From: Hyunsoonleella ulvae
GTDB taxonomy: Bacteria; Bacteroidota; Bacteroidia; Flavobacteriales; Flavobacteriaceae
Length of the DNA: 64,000 nt
NCBI RefSeq assembly: GCF_016827605.1
Contig: NZ_JAEPJQ010000002.1
Span: 248,001 to 312,000 of the forward strand
Direction: 5' to 3'
The notes beneath the pieces were generated by a model that worked only from the letters and a program-made list of their open reading frames with translations, was not told where the DNA came from and searched no databases. The stretch's first letter is position 1. Each line of letters opens with the position of its first letter. Positions 54,977 through 64,000 of the stretch are shown here, piece by piece. The position numbers and the translations under genes were made by a program.

Positions 54977-55855
54977 CTAAAACGTTTTTACAAAGCCCGC
55001 TATTTTTTCTTTTAATTCCTTCGATGCTGTTACCAATGGTAGTCTGACATTAGATTCACATAAATTTAATGCTTCAAAAACCGACTTTATGCCTGCTGGG
55101 TTATTTTCTTCAAAAATATAGTCGATAACATCCATTAGACGGAAATGAAATTTATAGGCTGCCTTTGCTTCTCCTTTAAGTCCCAAACGAATCATCTCGG
55201 AAAATTCTTTTGGAAATGCCTGACCTATTACCGAAATAACTCCCGCTCCTCCTGCAAGCGTTACTCCCAATGCTAAATCGTCATCTCCAGAAATCACTAA
55301 GAAATCTTCAGGTTTATTTTTTAAGAGTTGTAAATACTGGTACGTACTATTACCTGCCTCTTTAACACCTATTATGTTTTTAAAATCGTTTGCCAAGCGA
55401 ATAATGGTACTCGGCTCAACATTTTTTGAAGTACGCCCTGGAACATTGTAAAGTAAAATATCCACTGGACTAGCTTCTGATATTGCTTTAAAGTGCTGAT
55501 AAATGCCTTCTTGGGTTGGCTTAGTATAGTAAGGAGACACAGATAAAATGGCATCTATTTCACTTAAATCCGTATCCTTTATTTCTTCAATTATTGCAGC
55601 AGTGTTATTACCCCCAATTCCTAAAACCAGTGGTACCCTTCCCTTGTTAGTTTTAATTATAGCTGCAGTGATATCCTTTTTTTCTTGTTTAGTTATAGTT
55701 ACACTTTCTGCTGTTGTCCCGGATATTACCAAATACTCAATCCCGTTTTCAATATTATAGTCAACAATTGTACTAAGCGCATCATAATCAATACTCAAGT
55801 CTGATTTAAAAGGTGTAATCAGTGCCACTCCAGTTCCAAGAAACTTATTATTCAT
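54977..55855 (-). CDS. dapA: 4-Hydroxy-tetrahydrodipicolinate synthase
   Basis: A 292-residue DapA, which condenses pyruvate with aspartate semialdehyde in lysine and diaminopimelate synthesis. The N-terminal [10 protein letters not shown] is typical. The substrate threonines are in S-G-T-T-A-E-S, the proton-relay tyrosine in L-L-Y-N-V-P-G-R-T, and the Schiff-base lysine in G-V-K-E-A. It follows the DUF6913 gene by 3 bases and precedes the Kir-type channel gene by 1. Confidence 0.97.
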   Translation of the reverse strand: MNNKFLGTGVALITPFKSDLSIDYDALSTIVDYNIENGIEYLVISGTTAESVTITKQEKKDITAAIIKTNKGRVPLVLGIGGNNTAAIIEEIKDTDLSEIDAILSVSPYYTKPTQEGIYQHFKAISEASPVDILLYNVPGRTSKNVEPSTIIRLANDFKNIIGVKEAGNSTYQYLQLLKNKPEDFLVISGDDDLALGVTLAGGAGVISVIGQAFPKEFSEMIRLGLKGEAKAAYKFHFRLMDVIDYIFEENNPAGIKSVFEALNLCESNVRLPLVTASKELKEKIAGFVKTF

Positions 55856-55858
55856 TTT

Positions 55859-56377
55859 TTAAATTTTATTTAATACCGTTAAGTATTTAACTACTTCATC
55901 GCTAAATACATCAACCTCTTTAATCTTAGTTTTTATAATGATATCATTTAAACGTGTATCACTTTGCAAAATTCCGATTTTAAATTGAGATTTAGAAGAA
56001 GCTGTTAATAATTTTAATTCCAAATGTTCTTCGGAATAATAACTGATCAAAACATCAAAAGACTCTTCTAAAAATGCTCGTAATTCAATATTTTTTATTT
56101 CGCCATTCCAGCCAAAATCTTTTGCGTTAAAACAAGCGTCCCAAGAATTACTGTGGTTTTTTACATCGTTGGTATACGCAATGACCTTAATTTTATTGGC
56201 ATGGATTTTTAAATGGGAGGCCAACACATTAAAGGCGTTAAAATCTTCAATCTCATCAAAATTTAAAATAACACCCAAGCTTTTAATGCGATTATTACCA
56301 ACATTGACTTTACGGTCAGATAATAATTTATTCAAATACTTTTTATTTGATTTTGTCTTAAAAGCTTTTAAAAACAT
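55859..56377 (-). CDS. DUF6913-type small protein
   Basis: A 172-residue protein that fits the DUF6913 family found beside dapA in flavobacteria. It has a basic N-terminus (K-T-K-S-N-K-K-Y), a segment R-I-K-S-L-G-V-I-L-N-F-D-E-I-E-D and a hydrophobic C-terminal L-K-L-L-T-A-S-S-K-S. No catalytic motif is visible and the function is unknown. Two -7 boxes on the minus strand (56403-56396 and 56412-56405) lie just upstream, sharing the 60-base gap with the divergent nucleotidase gene. Confidence 0.65.
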   Translation of the reverse strand: MFLKAFKTKSNKKYLNKLLSDRKVNVGNNRIKSLGVILNFDEIEDFNAFNVLASHLKIHANKIKVIAYTNDVKNHSNSWDACFNAKDFGWNGEIKNIELRAFLEESFDVLISYYSEEHLELKLLTASSKSQFKIGILQSDTRLNDIIIKTKIKEVDVFSDEVVKYLTVLNKI

Positions 56378-56437
56378 TTAAATTTACACTTTGCGCAAAG
56401 GTAGCAAAAGTACACTCAAAATATAATCAAATTTAAG

Positions 56438-57205
56438 ATGGCAAATTTTGTCAAATCCAAATTAGGTTTAATCTCACTTATCCTACTGATATCGATAGGC
56501 TGTAGAACCCAAAAGCTATATTTAAATAAAGTTGAAGGGCAACGTTTGGATATAAATACAGCTATTACGCCCAATGCAGGTATAGAGGCATTTATTGCGC
56601 CATATAAAAACCGTATTAACAATGACTTAGACAGTACGATTGCCTACGCAGTAGACACCTATTCCAAAAATGACGGTACTTTAAACACAGCTATTGGTAA
56701 TTTAATGGCAGACATTGTACAGCTACAGGGAAATACTGTTTTTTACAAAAGAACTGGGAAAAAAATTGATGCTGTAATTTTAAACCATGGAGGCATACGT
56801 GCAGAAATACCAAAGGGTCCTGTAACGGCCAGAACCGCTTATAATGTTATGCCATTTGAAAATGAAATAGTTGTTGTTGCACTCAAAGGGAAAGCATTGG
56901 ATAATGCTATAAACTATTTAGTTAGCAAAAAAAGAGCCAACCCTATCGCTGGTCTTAAGATAACAGTTAATAAAGCCTATAATTTGATAAGCGCCACCAT
57001 AAATAATGAAACAATTGACACTAACCGCACATACTACTTTGCCACCAGTGATTATTTATACAACAGAGGGGACAACATGACTTTCTTTCAACCTAACGAG
57101 GGACTTTATGATTTAAATTACAAAGTAAGAAATGCCATGATTGATTATTTTAGAAAGACGGATACGATTAACCCAGTAATAGATGATAGATTTACATTAA
57201 AATAA
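56438..57205 (+). CDS. 5'-Nucleotidase C-terminal domain lipoprotein
   Basis: A 255-residue lipoprotein (I-S-I-G-C-R-T) containing only the C-terminal substrate-binding domain of the 5'-nucleotidase/UshA family. The signature I-G-N-L-M-A-D is near residue 87, followed by N-H-G-G-I-R-A-E-I-P and R-T-A-Y-N-V-M-P-F-E-N, and it ends with the F-A-T-S-D-Y-L-Y-N-R-G-D segment. The metal-binding catalytic domain is a separate protein encoded 4 bases downstream. Together they probably release nucleosides or sugars from nucleotides in the periplasm. Confidence 0.88.
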   Translation: MANFVKSKLGLISLILLISIGCRTQKLYLNKVEGQRLDINTAITPNAGIEAFIAPYKNRINNDLDSTIAYAVDTYSKNDGTLNTAIGNLMADIVQLQGNTVFYKRTGKKIDAVILNHGGIRAEIPKGPVTARTAYNVMPFENEIVVVALKGKALDNAINYLVSKKRANPIAGLKITVNKAYNLISATINNETIDTNRTYYFATSDYLYNRGDNMTFFQPNEGLYDLNYKVRNAMIDYFRKTDTINPVIDDRFTLK

Positions 57206-57209
57206 GCAG

Positions 57210-58130
57210 ATGAGAAGAAGAGATTTTATTCAAAAAGTATCTACCGGAACAACTGCTTTGGCCGCTATTGGCAGTTTAGGGCTCCAATCTTTTGCTCCAA
57301 AGCCAAAGGCTACTAAAATTACCATATTACATACCAACGATGTACACAGTCACATAGACACATTTGGACCTGATGAAGGTAGGAATGCCAACAAAGGAGG
57401 CGTGGCAAGACGTGCCGCTTTGATTGATAGTATAAGACAACAAAATCCAAACACCTTACTATTTGATGCTGGGGATATTTTTCAAGGTACACCTTATTTT
57501 AACTATTATGGAGGTGAATTGGAAATTAAACTCATGAGTAAATTGAAATATGATCTAGCTACGATTGGTAATCATGATTTTGATAATGGCATTAACGGGT
57601 TTTACGCACAATTACCACATGCTGATTTTAACTTTGTTTCTGCCAATTACGACTTCTCCAGCACACTATTAGATACACATGTAAAACCTTATCAGATTTT
57701 TAAGAAAGGTGGGGTTAAAATAGGTGTTTTTGGATTGGGTATTGAACTTAACGGACTGGTTGAAAAAAGGCTTTACAAGGAAACAAAATATCTTGATCCT
57801 ATTGAGATAACCCAAGATATAACACGTATTTTAAAATATGATGAACAATGCGATTTAATTATATGTTTATCCCATCTTGGTTATGATTACAGAAATAACC
57901 CTGATAAAATAAGTGATTTAAAACTTGCTAAACTCACAAAAGATATTGATTTAATTATTGGAGGGCACACCCACACTTTTCTATCCAAACCAAGCATTGT
58001 AAAGAATTCTGAGAATAAAGAATTACTTGTTAACCAGGTAGGCTGTTACGGGCTTTATCTAGGACAAATTGATTTCTTTTTTGATACTAATAAAAACAAA
58101 ACAGCTAAGGGTGTTTCCATAACAGTTTAG
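57210..58130 (+). CDS. Metallophosphatase, 5'-nucleotidase N-terminal domain
   Basis: A 306-residue protein with a twin-arginine signal (M-R-R-R-D-F-I-Q-K) and the metallophosphoesterase half of 5'-nucleotidase. Motifs are I-L-H-T-N-D-V-H-S-H, L-L-F-D-A-G-D-I-F-Q-G-T, G-N-H-D-F-D, L-S-H-L-G and I-G-G-H-T-H-T. It completes the split UshA-like pair with the gene 4 bases upstream. Its Tat signal against the Sec lipoprotein signal of the partner suggests separate export and later association. Confidence 0.9.
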   Translation: MRRRDFIQKVSTGTTALAAIGSLGLQSFAPKPKATKITILHTNDVHSHIDTFGPDEGRNANKGGVARRAALIDSIRQQNPNTLLFDAGDIFQGTPYFNYYGGELEIKLMSKLKYDLATIGNHDFDNGINGFYAQLPHADFNFVSANYDFSSTLLDTHVKPYQIFKKGGVKIGVFGLGIELNGLVEKRLYKETKYLDPIEITQDITRILKYDEQCDLIICLSHLGYDYRNNPDKISDLKLAKLTKDIDLIIGGHTHTFLSKPSIVKNSENKELLVNQVGCYGLYLGQIDFFFDTNKNKTAKGVSITV

Positions 58131-58136
58131 TTTTTT

Positions 58137-58191
58137 TTCAATTTTAATAAGTTTTTATGCATTGTTGCGTCTAAATGCTTATTAAATTGAA
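58137..58191 (+). promoter_or_regulatory. Long stem-loop just before the DoxX-like gene
   Basis: A 14-bp stem (58137-58151 with 58178-58191, one bulged T) has its 3' arm ending 5 bases before the ATG at 58197. The arm covers the region where a ribosome binds, so it could limit translation of the DoxX-like gene. It could also act as a weak terminator of the nucleotidase transcript, but no T tail follows it. Confidence 0.4.
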
Positions 58192-58196
58192 TAATT

Positions 58197-58574
58197 ATGA
58201 AAACATACCTTCCTTTAGCATTACGAATTATAGTTGCGATAATTTTGATTCAAACATTGAGATTTAAATTTCTTGGTCATGAAGACAGTATTTATATTTT
58301 TGAAACTGTAGGCTTGGAACCTTATGGAAGAATTGGTGTTGGTATCATGGAACTTATTGCTGGCATACTGTTACTTGTTAGAAAAACAGTTTGGATTGGT
58401 GCTCTTCTTACCATAGGGATAATTGGCGGTGCAATAATGATGCATCTTACAATATTAGGTATAGATGTAAAAGGAGACGGCGGTTTACTTTTTATCACAG
58501 CTGTGGTTACATTTTTACTTGCTACAGTAATTGCTTTACTATATAAAAAAGATATTCCCTTTATTAAGGTTTAA
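58197..58574 (+). CDS. DoxX-like small membrane protein
   Basis: A 125-residue protein with four predicted helices, including L-R-I-I-V-A-I-I-L-I near the N-terminus and a G-I-M-E-L-I-A-G-I-L-L segment, as in DoxX-like families. The F-K-F-L-G-H-E segment after helix 1 resembles the F-x-K/F-x-x-G of that family. The function is unknown. The gene follows a stem-loop and shares its four last bases (TTAA) with the convergent gene. Confidence 0.7.
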   Translation: MKTYLPLALRIIVAIILIQTLRFKFLGHEDSIYIFETVGLEPYGRIGVGIMELIAGILLLVRKTVWIGALLTIGIIGGAIMMHLTILGIDVKGDGGLLFITAVVTFLLATVIALLYKKDIPFIKV

Positions 58575-59275
58575 TGCAGTACTTTATCTTGTTTTCTATA
58601 TTTAAGTTTAGCTTGCTCGTACAAAAAGTAAAAACCTATAAGTCCTAAAGATATTGCAAAAAAGTTGAGCAAGTTTGTATCAGACACATATAAATACGCA
58701 ATGCTGATTACTTCGGAGAAAACAATACATATAGCTCCTACTAATATGTAAAACGCCTTTCTGCTATCCTTACAAAAATAATTCAACAAAGCTAAGGACA
58801 GTATTATTAGCATAGAAATGTTGTAAACTAGTTCTAATACATATTTTATCCCTACATCCAAATAGGTGCTAATAATTTGAAACAGCACATAGCTTATGTA
58901 TACATTGAGCAAAAACAGTACTATTATTGAAAACAAATAATGCTTTAAAATATAGCTAATTGATAAATCTTTAGCAATTTCAATAGCTAGAGCAATATAA
59001 GCTAGAACATACAGTGTATTACCCACAAAATAATCAACATCATCAGACATATATTGCGAAAAAAGCATCAATATATCTGATATTGAATGAAATATTAAAA
59101 ACAAAATCAAGTAAAGCGACCGCTTTTTAACATGTAAAAAGTATCCTAATGTTATAACAGGTAGAATTAATGCACCAACTCCATCAGCATATAATATATT
59201 GCCTGAAAACAGAAAATATACAAATAGCGCATAAATAAAACCTACAAATGTTGCCAGTACTTTGGGGCTGCACAT
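58571..59275 (-). CDS. Multi-pass membrane protein, possibly YhhN/lysoplasmalogenase-like
   Basis: A 234-residue protein with about seven to eight predicted hydrophobic helices. The D-G-V-G-A-L-I-L-P segment, the later F-H-S-I-S-D-I-L-M-L-F and the overall topology recall the YhhN family (lysoplasmalogenase), but the match by eye is weak. It ends at stop codons overlapping the DoxX-like gene. It lies 80 bases downstream of ligA on the same strand and could be read from its transcript. Confidence 0.5.
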   Translation of the reverse strand: MCSPKVLATFVGFIYALFVYFLFSGNILYADGVGALILPVITLGYFLHVKKRSLYLILFLIFHSISDILMLFSQYMSDDVDYFVGNTLYVLAYIALAIEIAKDLSISYILKHYLFSIIVLFLLNVYISYVLFQIISTYLDVGIKYVLELVYNISMLIILSLALLNYFCKDSRKAFYILVGAICIVFSEVISIAYLYVSDTNLLNFFAISLGLIGFYFLYEQAKLKYRKQDKVLH

Positions 59276-59355
59276 AATAGTGGTTAATAGTTGTGTGACA
59301 AATATAAATAAAAAATGTAATTAATCGATAAAAAAATACTTTTTGTCGTTTTTTT

Positions 59356-62212
<2,857 letters not shown>

Positions 62213-62216
<4 letters not shown>

Positions 62217-62704
62217 AAATCCATTATCATCCATATACCACAAGAGGAATGCCCTGTATTGCCCAAGGCACTTTGTAAATGCTTAAACCCAAAGCTCTCA
62301 TATAGATGTATAGCAGCTTTTAGTTGTGGCGCAGACTCCAAATAGCATTGTTTATAACCTAAATCTTGTGCTGCTTTTATACAGGTTTTAAACATCAATT
62401 TACCAAAACCTTTGCCACGAACTTTAGGGGAAAAATACATTTTCTGAATCTCACAAATCGTATCTTCAAAATCCTTTAGAGGTTTGACGCCTGCCCCACC
62501 TAAAATTTCTCCATTTTTTTCTACAACAAAATATACATCATCATCATTTTGATAGGATTGAAACATTTGTTTAGTTTCTGGATCTTCGTAAGCAGTACCA
62601 GTGAGAGGAATATTAAACTCATAAAAACAGTTTCTAATTACTGCCTCTAATTGAGCATCATCTTGCGGCTGTATTTCTCGAATAACTATAGTATCTTTAC
62701 CCAC
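62213..62704 (-). CDS. GNAT-family N-acetyltransferase, start uncertain
   Basis: A GNAT acetyltransferase: V-I-R-E-I-Q-P-Q-D-D opens the domain, P-K-V-R-G-K-G-F-G-K-L-M is the acetyl-CoA-binding loop, and E-S-A-P-Q-L-K-A-A-I-H-L-Y-E-S-F-G-F is the closing motif. I place the start at a GTG (62704), giving 164 residues, because the domain begins there. A TTG at 62785 would add 27 residues and overlap the divergent lipoprotein gene by 28 bases. No ATG is available. The substrate is unknown. It is the first gene of the prmC-ligA operon. Confidence 0.75.
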
Positions 62705-62757
62705 TTTAATCGATTCTTTTTTTAAAAGTGAAGATACAGGAATTCTTAAAATAGAAT

Positions 62758-63213
62758 ATGAAACGTTTTTTATTATTATTAACAATACTGTGTACTTTTT
62801 TTAACTGTAAAGTAAATGAGAGACCTCTTTTTATAAATGTTGAAAACATTAAAGTAGAGGAATCCACTTCTAAGCACATTACACTATCAGCTGATGCTTT
62901 ATTTATGAACCCCAATGATATTGGAGGCGAATTAAAAACCGATGAAATCAAAATATTTGTAAATAACAATGAAGTAGGTCAAGTATCCACCAAAAGTTTC
63001 AAGGTGCCTTCGAAAAAAGAATTTAGCATTCCTCTAAAGGCTACTGTTCCCATTGATAGCCTTATAAGCGGAAAAAATATAGGTGGGCTTATTGGAAGTT
63101 TATTTAGCCAAAACATAAAAGTACAGTACAAAGGAGCTATTATTTATAAAGCTTTGGGCTTCTCTTTTAATTATGATGTAGATGAAACCGAAGAAATAAA
63201 AATTAAGATATAA
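62758..63213 (+). CDS. LEA14-like lipoprotein
   Basis: A 151-residue protein with a lipoprotein signal (C-T-F-F-N-C) and one LEA type-2 beta-sandwich domain: I-T-L-S-A-D-A-L-F-M-N-P-N-D and a regular alternation of short strands. Such domains occur in desiccation-related plant proteins and in bacterial lipoproteins of unknown function. It is divergent from the GNAT gene and lies 2 bases before ribD. Confidence 0.75.
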   Translation: MKRFLLLLTILCTFFNCKVNERPLFINVENIKVEESTSKHITLSADALFMNPNDIGGELKTDEIKIFVNNNEVGQVSTKSFKVPSKKEFSIPLKATVPIDSLISGKNIGGLIGSLFSQNIKVQYKGAIIYKALGFSFNYDVDETEEIKIKI

Positions 63214-63215
63214 CC

Positions 63216-64000
63216 GTGAGCGTTCATGAAACCTACATAAAACGCTGTTTACAAATTGCAAAAAACGGGTTAGGCATTACCAGACCAAACCCTATGGTAG
63301 GCTGCGTAATTGTGGTAAATAACAAAATTATAAGTGAAGGATTTACCAGTGCCTATGGAGGTAACCATGCAGAAGTAAATGCCATTAACGCCGTGCAAGA
63401 CACTTCTCTTTTAAAAAAAGCAACACTGTACGTTACTTTAGAACCCTGCTCTCATTATGGAAAAACACCACCTTGTAGCGACTTAATAATTAAACATAAA
63501 ATCCCAAATGTTGTTATTGGCTGTATTGATGATAACGAACAAGTAGCTGGGAGAGGCGTAAAAAGGCTTAAAGATGCCGGCACCAATGTTATAGTTGGTG
63601 TTTTAGAGTATGAGTGTAAGCAACTTCATAAACGTTTTTTTACTTTTCACAATAAAAAACGCCCCTACATTATACTAAAATGGGCTGAAACCCAAGATGG
63701 GTTTATTGCTCCCAAATCTAAAACAAAACAAGCTCCTGTATGGATAACAAATAAACACTCAAGACAATTGGTACACAAATGGCGTGTTGAAGAACAAGCC
63801 ATTTTGGTTGGCACAAATACGGTTTTAGAAGACAACCCTAGTTTAACCGTTAGAGATTGGACTGGTAAAAACCCTATTAGAGTTGTCATTGATAAAAACA
63901 ACAAACTACAAAAGGGTTTAGATGTTTTTAATGCAGAAGCCAACACTATAATTATTGATAAAAATACTATTGACTTTACAGTACCTATAGGTAAACAAAT
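63216..64000 (+). CDS. ribD: Riboflavin biosynthesis protein RibD, cut by the window edge
   Basis: A frame open from GTG at 63216 to the right edge (261 codons). The start is chosen because the family's opening H-E-x-Y-I-K-R-C follows and the nearest ATG is out of frame. The deaminase domain has the zinc motifs H51-A-E53 and P-C78-x8-C87 (P-C-S-H then P-P-C-S). The beginning of the reductase domain is visible (P-Y-I-I-L-K-W-A and L-V-G-T-N-T-V-L-x-D-N-P). RibD performs deamination and reduction steps of the riboflavin pathway. Confidence 0.93.
   Translation, partial: MSVHETYIKRCLQIAKNGLGITRPNPMVGCVIVVNNKIISEGFTSAYGGNHAEVNAINAVQDTSLLKKATLYVTLEPCSHYGKTPPCSDLIIKHKIPNVVIGCIDDNEQVAGRGVKRLKDAGTNVIVGVLEYECKQLHKRFFTFHNKKRPYIILKWAETQDGFIAPKSKTKQAPVWITNKHSRQLVHKWRVEEQAILVGTNTVLEDNPSLTVRDWTGKNPIRVVIDKNNKLQKGLDVFNAEANTIIIDKNTIDFTVPIGKQ

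Overview
The window looks like a chromosomal segment of a flavobacterium (Bacteroidota, probably Flavobacteriaceae). The DNA is strongly AT-rich. It carries a SusC/SusD pair with a hybrid two-component regulator, and several promoters fit the Bacteroidota pattern TTG-N17-23-TAnnTTTG. The housekeeping genes are of flavobacterial type: Bacteroidota RpoZ, DUF4835, DUF6913, a BatA-domain protein and an RprXY-like two-component pair. I see no tRNA, rRNA, CRISPR array, insertion sequence, phage gene or attachment site.

Region 1 (1-20260, all minus strand) is a polysaccharide utilization locus (PUL) that reads as one long operon. The order is SusC, SusD, GH92, GH28-like, GH92, GH125, a Ca-dependent PI-PLC-like lipoprotein, GH115, a large metallophosphoesterase lipoprotein, and a hybrid two-component regulator cut by the window edge. 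Gaps between enzyme genes are short (a 4-base overlap to 43 bases). A 123-base gap with two hairpins separates susD from the enzyme genes.

Region 2 (20261-27361) is an inositol/uronate catabolic block. On the plus strand it has a myo-inositol oxygenase, a sodium:solute symporter and a LacI regulator. On the minus strand, converging on these, is a uxaB-uxaA pair (tagaturonate reductase, altronate dehydratase). The uxaB promoter carries a perfect 14-bp palindrome at its predicted start site, a good candidate LacI operator. Together the two regions suggest a system that takes apart a mannose-, uronate- and inositol-phosphate-containing glycan, such as a glycosyl inositol phosphorylceramide or GPI-type glycolipid. 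It would remove the sugars with exo-acting enzymes, cut the inositol phosphate, and oxidise the inositol to glucuronate. This substrate is an inference and is the main finding.

Region 3 (27362-64000) is conserved core genome: pheT with a PAP2 phosphatase; an ABC-F protein; trmD; an M61 peptidase; a glycosyltransferase; a BatA protein with an inactive-looking dihydroorotase homologue; an RprXY-like two-component pair; coaE with a YbbR protein and a second glycosyltransferase; fabI; recN; a coaBC-rpoZ-bamD group; dapA with a Kir-type potassium channel; a 5'-nucleotidase split into two genes; ligA-prmC-GNAT; and a partial ribD at the right edge. Several of these have unusual active sites or start codons, listed under findings.
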